From positions 4,078,001 through 4,142,000 of the forward strand of contig NZ_CP088014.1 in the NCBI RefSeq assembly GCF_021044685.1: a DNA stretch of 64,000 bases, given 5' to 3'. How positions within the stretch are numbered: position 1 is the stretch's first letter; every line of letters starts with the position of its first letter. The notes beneath the pieces are model-generated. The model searched no databases. It was not told the DNA's origin and was given only the letters and a program-made list of their open reading frames with translations. Source of the DNA: Bradyrhizobium daqingense (GTDB lineage Bacteria; Pseudomonadota; Alphaproteobacteria; Rhizobiales; Xanthobacteraceae). Both the position numbers and the translations under genes were made by a program. This document shows, piece after piece, positions 25,130-34,876 of this stretch.

Positions 25130-28100
25130 ATGGACAGATCCGACCACCTCGTCGAACGCTTGCGAGAGCACGCTGCCTTGCGACCGGAGAGGGCGGCATT
25201 GCGGTTCCTCGAAGGCGAGGACGTCGCCGGTGAGCTGACGTTCGCAGCGCTCGACGCGCGGATCAGGGCACTTGCGGCCTGGTTGCAGCAGGTGGGCGGC
25301 GCAGGCGAGCGAGCCGTGATCCTGTTGCCGAGCGGGACCAACTATGCCGTCGCATTCTATGCCTGCCTCTACTCGGGCGTGATCGCCGTTCCCGCCTATC
25401 CGCCGGAGGGGGGCCCCGAGCGTTATGCAGGACGTCTCGACGGCATCCTGCGGGATGCAACACCGCGCTTCATCCTGATGGAGACGGCTCTGCGCGGTCT
25501 CATCGAAGCGGCGCTGCCCGAATTGGGCAACGCGGAGATCGTTGCGGTCGATACCATCCCGCCCGACCTCGCGGCTGACTGGCGCGAGACGAGGCCTGCG
25601 GCCGATGCGATCGCGTTTCTCCAATACACATCCGGCTCGACCTCGCAGCCGAAGGGCGTTTGCGTCTCTCATGGCAATCTGGCGGCCAACGAGCGCGCGA
25701 TCGAAGCGGCCGCCGGCGGAACGCCGGACGACGTTTTTGTGAGCTGGCTGCCGCTCTACCACGACATGGGACTGATCGGCGGCCTCCTGAACCCGCTGTT
25801 CACGGGCTTTACCGGCATCCTGATGTCGCCGCGGAATTTTCTCGAGCGGCCGCGACGCTGGCTCGAGGCCATCGACCGTCACGGCGGCACGCTGAGCGGC
25901 GGCCCCGACTTTGCGTATGCGCTGTGCGCTGACCGCATCTCGGATGAGACCATCAGTCGACTGGACCTGAGCCGGTGGAAATTCGCGTTCTCGGGCTCGG
26001 AGTTCGTCCGCCGGACCACTCTCGAGAAGTTCGGTGGCCGGTTCGCGAGGGCCGGGTTCGATCGGCGAGCGTTGACGGCTTGCTATGGCCTCGCCGAAGC
26101 GACGCTGCTGGTGACTGCGGGCGACATCACAGCCGAGACCGTGAGCTATACGCTCGATACTGCGCAGCTCGCCGCAGGCCGCATTGCGACTGCGAGCGAC
26201 GGCACCGACCTCGTGGCGTGCGGTCGAGCCGCTGCAGGCCACGACACACGCATCATGCGCGTCGATGGATCGGCCGTAGCCGGGGCGAATGAGGTCGGCG
26301 AGATCTGGGTGAGCGGCCCCAGTGTTGCATTGGGGTACTGGAATAACTCGGAGGCCACGCGTCAGGCCTTTGTCGAGCGGGACGGTGCGCGCTGGCTGCG
26401 GACCGGCGATATCGGGTTCATTCGCGATGATGCGCTGGTCGTGGCCGGTCGCCTCAAGGATCTGCTGATCGTTCGCGGCCAGAATGTCTACCCGACCGAC
26501 GTCGAGCAGGCGGTCGAAGCCGAGGTCGAATCCGTCCGCAGCGGGCGGGTTGCCGCCTTTCCGGTCGATATAGACGGACGTGAAGCCATTGGCGTCGCAG
26601 CGGAGTTCAGCCGCACCGTGCTCAAGCGCAGCGATCCGGAGGCACTCGCGCACGCCATTGGCGAGGCGGTGCTGCGGCAGGCGCAGGAATATCCAGCCGT
26701 GATCGTCTTGCTCAACCCGCAGGCCATGCCGCTGACCACGAGCGGCAAGTTGCAGCGATCGGCTTGCGCGGCGCGCCTTGCCGACAATACGCTCGACAGT
26801 TTCATGGTATTCGAGAGGGGACGTCGCCGCGGCAACGGATCTTCGACTGTGCCTGCCACCGCTACCGAGCGTACTGTCGCCTCGATCTGGTGCGATGCGC
26901 TTGGCGTGGCGGAGGTGCATCGCGAGGACGATTTCTTCGTGCTGGGCGGAAATTCGATCGCGGCCGGCCAGGCCGCCGCTGCGATCCGCGACCGCATGAA
27001 CGTAGAGGTCGAGCTGCGCGTCTTCTTCGACGCGCCGACGCTGGCCGCCTTCGCCGATCGGATCGATGCTCTGGGGGCGACCGGCGCCGGCCGGACGCTG
27101 CCGCCGATCCCGTGGGCGGCCGCGGCCGATCGCGCGGTGATGTCGCACGCACAGGAGCGACTCTGGTTCCTCTGGAACATGGATCTGGCTGGAACGGCCT
27201 ATACCGTTGCTAGCACGATCCGCCTGAAGGGGCGGCTCGATCATGCCGTGCTGTCGCGCGCGCTAGGTGAGATCGTCCGTCGGCACGAGATTTTGCGGAC
27301 CTCATTCATCGCCAGGGACGGCCGCGGAACGCAGGTCATCCACGATGTCACGAACATCGGCATCCGGCACGAGGATCTCCGGACACATTTTGTGCGGGAA
27401 CGTGCCGAGTGCGTGGAGACACTCAAGCGATCCGAGCTCGGCAAGCCGTTCGATCTCGTGAACGGGCCGCTGCTGCGCGCGATGCTGCTTCAGCTCGCGG
27501 ATGATGCGCATGAGTTGCTGCTGCTGGCTCATCACATCATCGTCGATGGCTGGTCGCTCGACGTGCTGCTCGAACAGCTGGCCGGCCTCTATCGCAGCGG
27601 CGTCGGCCAAAGTGCGGACGCGCCGCCCGTTCCGACGGTTCAATATGCGGATTTCGCGGCCTGGCAGCGAAACTGGCTCGCAGGCGGCGAGGGCGATCGG
27701 CAGCTGGCGTATTGGCGCACCAAGCTCGGCGACGTTCATCCGGTCCTGGCGTTGCCGCATGATCGGCCGCGCCCGGCGGTCCAGAGCCATGCCGGCGACA
27801 CGATCGGTCTCGCCATCGACGGCGCGCTCGCCGCCCGGCTCCGAGAGATGGCCGGAAAGCAGCGCGTCAGCGTCTTCATGCTGCTGCTCGGCGCATATCA
27901 GGTGCTGCTCCATCGCTATACGGGCCAGAACGACCTGCGCGTCGGCGTGCCGATCGCGGGGCGCCGGCACACGCAGCTCGAACGGCTGATCGGATGTTTC
28001 GTCAATACGCTGGTGCTGCGGGCCGAGATCGCTGGTGAAGCGAGCTTCCCGAGCCTGTTGCAACAGGTCAAGGAAGCGGTGGTCGAGGCGCTGTCGCACC

Positions 28101-31100
28101 AGGATCTTCCGTTCGAGATGTTGGTGGATGGCCTCAAGCCCGAACGCAGCGGTGGCCACAATCCGCTGTTCCAGTCGAAGTTCAATTACATGTCGGCGCC
28201 GCGCGGTTTCGCTGGCGCCGAGGGGCTCAGCGCCGACATCGACATCATCGATCTCGCGGGCTCGCATTTCGATCTCGCGCTCGACGTCATTGACGGCGCT
28301 GCCGGGATGAAGGTGACGTTCAATTACGCCATCGACCTGTTCGATCGTCCGACCATCGCGCGACTGGCGGCACAATTCGTGTCGATGCTGCGCCAGATTG
28401 CTGAGAATGCCGAGCGGCGGATATCGGATTTCGTCATTGACGAGGAGCACCGGCAGGCCGTGCCGAGTGAGGTCGCGACATTCCGCGTCACGGATGTTCT
28501 CAGCCTGCACCGTGCATCAACCGCCGATCGGCAGGCCGCCATCGCCATCCGATGTGGCCGGGAGCAATTGACCTTTGAAGATATCGAGCAGCGGTCGAAC
28601 CGTATCGCGCATGCCCTCATCGCCAAGGGCGTGGCACGCGAGACACCGGTCGCGCTGTGGATCGAGCGCTCGCCGGCCTTTGTCGTCGCCTTGCTAGCTG
28701 TGCTCAAGGCCGGCGGCGCGTACGTCCCGCTGGATCCGAAATGGCCGGTGGAGCGCATCCGGCGCATCCTGACCGACGGCGGCATCGAGATCGTGCTGGC
28801 AGCGGGTGAGAAACTGGCGGACGCCTGCGGGCTCGATTGCCTGGTGCTCGATGCGGCGGCGGAAGCCGAGCGCGAGGAGCTATCGAGCCTGCCGGTCGGC
28901 GTGACGAATCATCCGGAGCAGACTGCTTACGTCATCTACACGTCGGGATCGACCGGCGTACCAAAGGGGGTGAGCGTCTCGCATGGCGCCTTGGCCAATT
29001 ACGCGCAGGCTCTGCTGCAACGTCTGAAGCCCCGCCCGTCAGCGAGCATGGCGATGGTCTCCACGGTGGCTGCGGACCTCGGCCACACCGTCCTGTTCGG
29101 CGCGCTCGCATCCGGCGTGACGCTGAATCTGCTGCCGCCGGAGGCCGTGTTCGACGCCGATGCGTTTGCGCAGGCGATGCGCGAGGGCGAGGTCGACATT
29201 CTCAAGATCGTGCCGAGCCATCTGCGAGGGCTGCTTCAGGCCTCGCGCTCGGCCGATCTTCTCCCCCGCGATGTCCTCGTCCTCGGTGGCGAGGCGTGCG
29301 ATGGCGCACTGCTGGACGAAGTGCGGCGCTTGCGGCCGGGCTGCCGGATTCTGAATCATTACGGGCCCACGGAAACCACGGTCGGTGCGGTGACGCATGA
29401 ATGCGCCGCGGAACGCGAGGACGGCCCGGTTCCGATCGGCCTGCCTCTCGCCAATCTGCGCGCTCACGTCCTGGATGACGCGCTGAACGAAGTGCCGATC
29501 GGCGTCACCGGCGAACTCTATATCGGCGGTGCCGGGTTGGCGCGCGGCTATCGCGGCGCGGCGGGCCTGACTGCGGAACGTTTCGTGCCGGATCCGTTCG
29601 GCATACCGGGCGAGCGTCTCTACCGAACCGGGGATCGTGTCCGCTGCGACGACGCGGGCCGGCTGATATTCCTTGGCCGTTCCGATGACCAGATCAAGTT
29701 GCGCGGCTATCGCATCGAACTGGGCGAGATCGCACGCGTCATCAAGTCGCTGCCGGGGATCGACGATGCGGTGGTCGTTCCGCGCACGGTCGGGGCGGAT
29801 GCCAACCGGCAGGAGTTGATCGCCTATTGTGTGCCTGAGAACCCGGCCGGTTCACAGGCGGACACGATCAAGCAGCAACTCGCTGCGATCGTGCCGGACT
29901 ACATGGTGCCCTCGCATGTCCTCGTGTTGGCGCGATTGCCGCTGACGGCGAATGGAAAAGTCGATCGTCGCGCCTTGCCCGGGCCGGCTGAAGAGGGGGC
30001 GCCGGTCGGCTATGCCACGCCTGCAGGGGATGTTGAAGTTGCGATCGCTTCGGTCTGGTGCGTGGTGCTCGGCCGCGAACGCGTCGGCCGCCATGACAAT
30101 TTCTTTGAACTCGGCGGTGATTCGATTCTGAGCCTGCAGATCATCGCCCGCCTGCGTAAGCGCGGCATCCGGCTGACGCCGAAGCAGATCTTCAGCCAGC
30201 AGACGGTTGCCGGATTGGCGACGGTCGCCGTCATATCGGCAGGGACGACGAAGGAGGAAAAACCGGCAGCGAGGACGACAGCCGACGGCGATGCGGCGTC
30301 CGGCATGCGCCATCTGATGCCGATCCAGGCGCGCTTCTTCGCCGAGGACATCGACAATCGAGATCACTGGAACCAGGCGGTTCTGCTGCTGCCCCGGATG
30401 CAGGTCGATTGGGAGACACTGCGACGCGCGCTCGCCGCCATCGTGGAGCATCACGACGCGTTGCGCTTGCGGTTCAGGCAAATGGATGGTGCCTGGCGGG
30501 CGGAGCAGGGGCTGTCGCCGGGGTCGTCCGAACTGTTATGGATGCATGCTGATGTCGGCGGCGCGGCGGAAATCACGGCGCTCGCCCGCGCCGGGCAGGA
30601 AAGCCTCTCGCTCTCTTCGGGACCGCTGCTGCGGGCGGTCGGCATGGACTTGGCGGACGGTAGCCAACGGTTGTTGCTTACGATCCATCATCTCGTCGTC
30701 GATGGCGTGTCCTGGCGTATCCTGCTGGAAGACCTGGCGTCGGCCTATGACCAGCTGCAACTTGGCAGCTCCGTCGCGCTGCCGCCGAAGAGCGACTCCT
30801 ATGCCTCGTGGAGTGAGCGGTTGCATGCCTACGCAGGGTCCGCGGAGCTCGCGGCCGAATTGCCCCATTGGCTGGATTGTGATGCCGGCGTGTGCCTGCC
30901 ATGCGACGACGACCATGGCGATGTCGACCGCGTCGGTGACGGCGGCGAGGTGTCATTGGTGTTCGATGCCGACCTGACGTCGCAGCTGCTTGAACATGCG
31001 CCAGCAGCGTATCGGACCCAGGTCAACGACCTCCTGTTGGCAGGGCTCGTGCGCGCGGTGTCGCGTTGGAGCCGGCACGACGAGATCACCATCGAGCTCG

Positions 31101-34100
31101 AGGGCCACGGCCGCGAGGATATTTTCTCGGATGCGGATATATCCCGCACCGTCGGATGGTTCACGACGGCATTCCCGGTCCGGCTGAAGGATACAGCCGC
31201 GGACGAGGCGTCACTGATCAAAGCGGTGAAGGAGAGGCTCCGCGCGATCCCGAATCGCGGGCTCGGTTATGGTGTGCTGCGCTATCTCGGCTCCGAGCAG
31301 CAGCGCCATGTCCTGGCGCAACTGGCGGCGCCGCAGATCGTCTTCAACTATCTCGGCCAGTTCGACGCAAGCGTCGGCGCGGCCCGGCAATTCACCTTCG
31401 CACCGGAGACCGCAGGTCCCTCACGCAGCGCAACGGCGCCCATGCGTGGCTGGCTGAACATCACTGGCCTCGTGCGTGAAGGTCGGTTGGAGCTGTCTTT
31501 CGCCTATGGACGCAAGCGCTACCGGCAAGCCACAGTCGAGCGGCTCGCCGCCCAGTACAAGGCTGCATTGCGCGAACTGGTCGCGCATTGCTGCAAGGGA
31601 GCGTCCGGTCTCACGCCATCGGACGTTCCGTTGTCCGGACTCGGCCAGGCTGATCTCGATCGATTGGCTGCGACCCTGGATCTTCGCCGCATCGAGGACA
31701 TCTATCCGCTCTCACCGATGCAGCAGGGCATGCTGTTCCACGCGCTGCGCGACGGAGCCAATGATGCCTATGTGAACCAGCTCGGGCTCGAACTTTTCGG
31801 CGTCGATGCCGGCCAGCTGAAAGCCGCGTGGCAGGTGGTTAGCGACCGGCACGCCGCCTTACGGACGGGGTTTGCCTGGCAGAATCTGTCGGGCGCAGCG
31901 CAGCAGGTAGTGTATCGCCAGGTGACAGTGCCGTTTGTCGAAGAGGACTGGCGGGACGGATCACGTGTGGATCTGGAAGCCGCGCTGGCCGAGACATCGC
32001 GGCGCGAGCGCGAGATGGGCTTCGACGTTTCACAGCCGCCTCTCCAGCGCATTCGCCTGATCCGCCTCGACGACAACCGTTACTGGCTGATCTGGACCCA
32101 TCACCACATCTTCGTCGATGGCTGGAGCTCGGCACGGCTGGTTGCGGATGTGTTGCAGCTGGTGAGCGGCGGCACGCTACCGGCCGTCCAAGGCAGCTAT
32201 CGCGACTACATCGCATGGTTGCAGGGCCGCGATCGCGAGAGCGCCGAGAGGTTCTGGCGTGAGGCCTTGGCGGGGCTCGAGACTCCCACGTTGCTTGCGA
32301 ACACACTGGCGGCCCGCAAGTCATCCGAGGGCGAAGGCCACGCCAGTGTTGGACTTGCGGTCGACGCGGCGCTGACCGAACGCCTGAAGTCGTTCGCAAA
32401 GCAGGAACGGGTGACACTCAACACGCTCCTACAGGCCGCATGGGCACAGCTGTTGCGGCGTCATTCAGGGCACTCCGCGGTCTCTTTCGGCGTGACCATC
32501 TCGGGCCGTCCGGCCGAATTGCCTGGCTCGGAGGAGACGGTAGGCCTCTTCATCAACACGCTTCCCATCGTTGATGCGCCGAACCCGCAAGGAAAGGTGG
32601 GCGATTGGCTGCGCCGGTTGCAGGAGCAGAACCTGGCGCTGCGCGAGCATGGCTGGACGCCGCTCTACGACATTCAGCGCCTCGCCGGCCACGCTGGACA
32701 GCCGCTGTTCGACAGCATCCTGGTGTTCGAGAACTATCCCATCGACGAGGGATTGCTGCGGGGCGGGGAAGGCGGCCCGCGGCTGGGACGTGTCGCGTAT
32801 GTAACGCCGACGAATTATGCGCTGGCAGTTGCGGTCTTTGCTGCGAGCGACAGGCTGAATATCGAATTCAATTATGACCCGTGCCGGTTCGACGAGGCGA
32901 CCATCATGCGCCTTCGCGACGTCCTGCACGGATTGCTGGAACAGATCGCAGCGAACGCGGAGTGTGTGGTCGGTGGTCTCAGGGCGGCGGCCGATCAGGA
33001 TGCGCGGCGAACTCTCGAATGGAGCGGCGCAGCGCAGCTGACCTCGGCGTCATCCTGCGCCGATGTCGTGAAGCATATCGAAGCGCAGGCCGCGCAGGCG
33101 CCGTCCGCCGTTGCCATCATATGGGGCGACCAACGCCTCTCTTATCGCGAGTTGAACGTGCGTGCCAACGCGCTGGCACGGCGGCTTCGGCTCTGGAATC
33201 TCGGCCCCGACCTGCTGGTCGGCATTGCCTTGAGCCGAAACCCGGACATGATCATCGCGCTGCTCGCGGTCCTGAAGGCCGGCGGCGCCTATCTTCCGCT
33301 CGATCCGGATTATCCGGCTGAGCGGCTCGGCTACATGTTGCGCGACAGCGGCGCGGCGCTCGTCCTGACGCAAGGCGCGCTACTCGAATCGCTTGCGCCG
33401 GTACTGCGGGAAGCTGAGGTCGAAGCGCTCTGTATCGAGGAGCCGACGCCGTCCGCCGGTGACATTGGTGGAAACCTCAACATCGAAATCCATCCGGATA
33501 GTCTTGCCTACGTCATCTACACATCGGGATCGACGGGGATGCCGAAGGGCGTGGCCGTTGCGCGTGGGCCGCTGGCGATGCATTGCGAAGCGATCGGCCG
33601 GCTGTACCGCATGACCTCGCGCGACCGCGAGTTCCAGACCGCATCGATCAATTTCGATATCGCCCACGAGCGATGGCTGGTGCCGCTGATGACAGGCGGC
33701 TCGCTCGTCCTGCCTTCGAGACCCGGCCTCTTGGTCGACGACCTCATCAGCGAGATCACTCGCAGTTCGGTGACCTCGATCTTCCTGCCGCCGGCCTATG
33801 CCGATCAATTGAGCGCGGCGTTGCGGCATGGCGGGCGACGGCTTGCGCTCAGGGTCTGTATCGTCGGCGGCGAGGCCTGGTCGGATACCGGCATCAAGGC
33901 ATTTCGCGCAGCTGCCGATGTCGATCTTCTGGTCAACGCTTACGGTCCGACCGAGACGGTGATCGCGCCGACGGCGTGGATCGTCGACGATGCGAAGCTG
34001 ACACCTCACCAGCCTGCACCAATCGGGCGGCCCGTCGGTGCGCGATCCGCGCACATCCTCGATTCCGATCTCAACATCGTTCCCGTCGGTGTCACGGGCG

Positions 34101-34876
34101 AGCTGTTCATCGGCGGCATTGGTCAGGCCCGCGGCTATCTGAACCGCCGTGCGTTGACTGCGGAGCGGTTCGTCCCCGATCCGTTCAGCGACAGCGGCGC
34201 GCGCCTCTATCGCACCGGCGATCTCGCGCGCTGGCGCGACGACGGCGTGATCGAGTATGTCGGCCGCGCCGACCAGCAGGTGAAGATCCGCGGCTTCCGC
34301 GTCGAACTCGGAGAGATCGAGGCGCGCCTCATCGAGCAGCGCGGCGTGCGTGCGGCGGCCGTTGTGGCGGGTGAGGGCAGGACAGGACGTCAATTGTTCG
34401 CCTATGCGAGTGGTGAGCCGTCGCTCAACGGCCGCGCCTTGCGGGACACGCTGTCCGCCATTCTGCCCGACTACATGGTGCCGTCGTCGGTGACGGTGCT
34501 GGAGCAGCTACCGCTCACCCCCAATGGGAAGATCGATCGTCGGGCGCTGCCGGTGCCGGGCGACGATGTGGTGGCGCGCCGCACCTACGAGGCGCCCGAG
34601 GACGAGATCGAGCTCGCGCTGGCCGGGATCTGGGCGGAGCTGCTCGATGTCGATCAGGTCGGACGCATCGATCACTTCTTCGAGCTCGGCGGACATTCCC
34701 TGCTTGCCGTGAGGGTGCTCAGCCGGGTGTCACAGGAGATCGGCGTGTCGATTGCGATCTCGGATCTGTTCGCTCATCCCGATCTCGCGTCATTTTCCCG
34801 CGTCGTGTCGATCAGGCTGATCGAACAGGAATTCGACGCCGAAGAGCTCCAGGAACTGGTGGGAGCGGAGCAGTGA
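25130..34876 (+). CDS. NRPS 1: FAAL-ACP-C-A-T-E-C-A-T, acyl loading plus modules 1 and 2
   Basis: About 3248 residues. Order: fatty acyl-AMP ligase (1-563; LQYTSGSTSQPKG), ACP (577-650; FFVLGGNSI), C1 (670-1104; HHIIVDGWS), A1 (1124-1620), T1 (GGDSI), epimerase E1 (1727-2157; HHLVVDGVSW), D-acceptor-type C2 (2188-2617; YPLSPMQQGMLFHAL), A2 (2644-3144) and T2 (GGHSL). Hand-read codes: A1 DLTKVGHVGK, close to known Asp codes; A2 DIEFIGAIAK, unassigned but with Glu239 and the FDxxHER segment seen in basic-residue A domains. The chain should start as acyl-D-Asp-X2, with Asp probably hydroxylated by the upstream dioxygenase. The ATG at 25130 is chosen because FAALs begin just before LVERLREHA; a GTG at 25082 overlaps the hydroxylase stop and is possible. 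Confidence 0.93.
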   Translation: MDRSDHLVERLREHAALRPERAALRFLEGEDVAGELTFAALDARIRALAAWLQQVGGAGERAVILLPSGTNYAVAFYACLYSGVIAVPAYPPEGGPERYAGRLDGILRDATPRFILMETALRGLIEAALPELGNAEIVAVDTIPPDLAADWRETRPAADAIAFLQYTSGSTSQPKGVCVSHGNLAANERAIEAAAGGTPDDVFVSWLPLYHDMGLIGGLLNPLFTGFTGILMSPRNFLERPRRWLEAIDRHGGTLSGGPDFAYALCADRISDETISRLDLSRWKFAFSGSEFVRRTTLEKFGGRFARAGFDRRALTACYGLAEATLLVTAGDITAETVSYTLDTAQLAAGRIATASDGTDLVACGRAAAGHDTRIMRVDGSAVAGANEVGEIWVSGPSVALGYWNNSEATRQAFVERDGARWLRTGDIGFIRDDALVVAGRLKDLLIVRGQNVYPTDVEQAVEAEVESVRSGRVAAFPVDIDGREAIGVAAEFSRTVLKRSDPEALAHAIGEAVLRQAQEYPAVIVLLNPQAMPLTTSGKLQRSACAARLADNTLDSFMVFERGRRRGNGSSTVPATATERTVASIWCDALGVAEVHREDDFFVLGGNSIAAGQAAAAIRDRMNVEVELRVFFDAPTLAAFADRIDALGATGAGRTLPPIPWAAAADRAVMSHAQERLWFLWNMDLAGTAYTVASTIRLKGRLDHAVLSRALGEIVRRHEILRTSFIARDGRGTQVIHDVTNIGIRHEDLRTHFVRERAECVETLKRSELGKPFDLVNGPLLRAMLLQLADDAHELLLLAHHIIVDGWSLDVLLEQLAGLYRSGVGQSADAPPVPTVQYADFAAWQRNWLAGGEGDRQLAYWRTKLGDVHPVLALPHDRPRPAVQSHAGDTIGLAIDGALAARLREMAGKQRVSVFMLLLGAYQVLLHRYTGQNDLRVGVPIAGRRHTQLERLIGCFVNTLVLRAEIAGEASFPSLLQQVKEAVVEALSHQDLPFEMLVDGLKPERSGGHNPLFQSKFNYMSAPRGFAGAEGLSADIDIIDLAGSHFDLALDVIDGAAGMKVTFNYAIDLFDRPTIARLAAQFVSMLRQIAENAERRISDFVIDEEHRQAVPSEVATFRVTDVLSLHRASTADRQAAIAIRCGREQLTFEDIEQRSNRIAHALIAKGVARETPVALWIERSPAFVVALLAVLKAGGAYVPLDPKWPVERIRRILTDGGIEIVLAAGEKLADACGLDCLVLDAAAEAEREELSSLPVGVTNHPEQTAYVIYTSGSTGVPKGVSVSHGALANYAQALLQRLKPRPSASMAMVSTVAADLGHTVLFGALASGVTLNLLPPEAVFDADAFAQAMREGEVDILKIVPSHLRGLLQASRSADLLPRDVLVLGGEACDGALLDEVRRLRPGCRILNHYGPTETTVGAVTHECAAEREDGPVPIGLPLANLRAHVLDDALNEVPIGVTGELYIGGAGLARGYRGAAGLTAERFVPDPFGIPGERLYRTGDRVRCDDAGRLIFLGRSDDQIKLRGYRIELGEIARVIKSLPGIDDAVVVPRTVGADANRQELIAYCVPENPAGSQADTIKQQLAAIVPDYMVPSHVLVLARLPLTANGKVDRRALPGPAEEGAPVGYATPAGDVEVAIASVWCVVLGRERVGRHDNFFELGGDSILSLQIIARLRKRGIRLTPKQIFSQQTVAGLATVAVISAGTTKEEKPAARTTADGDAASGMRHLMPIQARFFAEDIDNRDHWNQAVLLLPRMQVDWETLRRALAAIVEHHDALRLRFRQMDGAWRAEQGLSPGSSELLWMHADVGGAAEITALARAGQESLSLSSGPLLRAVGMDLADGSQRLLLTIHHLVVDGVSWRILLEDLASAYDQLQLGSSVALPPKSDSYASWSERLHAYAGSAELAAELPHWLDCDAGVCLPCDDDHGDVDRVGDGGEVSLVFDADLTSQLLEHAPAAYRTQVNDLLLAGLVRAVSRWSRHDEITIELEGHGREDIFSDADISRTVGWFTTAFPVRLKDTAADEASLIKAVKERLRAIPNRGLGYGVLRYLGSEQQRHVLAQLAAPQIVFNYLGQFDASVGAARQFTFAPETAGPSRSATAPMRGWLNITGLVREGRLELSFAYGRKRYRQATVERLAAQYKAALRELVAHCCKGASGLTPSDVPLSGLGQADLDRLAATLDLRRIEDIYPLSPMQQGMLFHALRDGANDAYVNQLGLELFGVDAGQLKAAWQVVSDRHAALRTGFAWQNLSGAAQQVVYRQVTVPFVEEDWRDGSRVDLEAALAETSRREREMGFDVSQPPLQRIRLIRLDDNRYWLIWTHHHIFVDGWSSARLVADVLQLVSGGTLPAVQGSYRDYIAWLQGRDRESAERFWREALAGLETPTLLANTLAARKSSEGEGHASVGLAVDAALTERLKSFAKQERVTLNTLLQAAWAQLLRRHSGHSAVSFGVTISGRPAELPGSEETVGLFINTLPIVDAPNPQGKVGDWLRRLQEQNLALREHGWTPLYDIQRLAGHAGQPLFDSILVFENYPIDEGLLRGGEGGPRLGRVAYVTPTNYALAVAVFAASDRLNIEFNYDPCRFDEATIMRLRDVLHGLLEQIAANAECVVGGLRAAADQDARRTLEWSGAAQLTSASSCADVVKHIEAQAAQAPSAVAIIWGDQRLSYRELNVRANALARRLRLWNLGPDLLVGIALSRNPDMIIALLAVLKAGGAYLPLDPDYPAERLGYMLRDSGAALVLTQGALLESLAPVLREAEVEALCIEEPTPSAGDIGGNLNIEIHPDSLAYVIYTSGSTGMPKGVAVARGPLAMHCEAIGRLYRMTSRDREFQTASINFDIAHERWLVPLMTGGSLVLPSRPGLLVDDLISEITRSSVTSIFLPPAYADQLSAALRHGGRRLALRVCIVGGEAWSDTGIKAFRAAADVDLLVNAYGPTETVIAPTAWIVDDAKLTPHQPAPIGRPVGARSAHILDSDLNIVPVGVTGELFIGGIGQARGYLNRRALTAERFVPDPFSDSGARLYRTGDLARWRDDGVIEYVGRADQQVKIRGFRVELGEIEARLIEQRGVRAAAVVAGEGRTGRQLFAYASGEPSLNGRALRDTLSAILPDYMVPSSVTVLEQLPLTPNGKIDRRALPVPGDDVVARRTYEAPEDEIELALAGIWAELLDVDQVGRIDHFFELGGHSLLAVRVLSRVSQEIGVSIAISDLFAHPDLASFSRVVSIRLIEQEFDAEELQELVGAEQ

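Noticed and set aside
25070..27244. 724-residue minus-strand open frame opposite the FAAL and ACP
   Set aside because: Arg-rich shadow frame; the plus strand carries unmistakable FAAL and carrier motifs.
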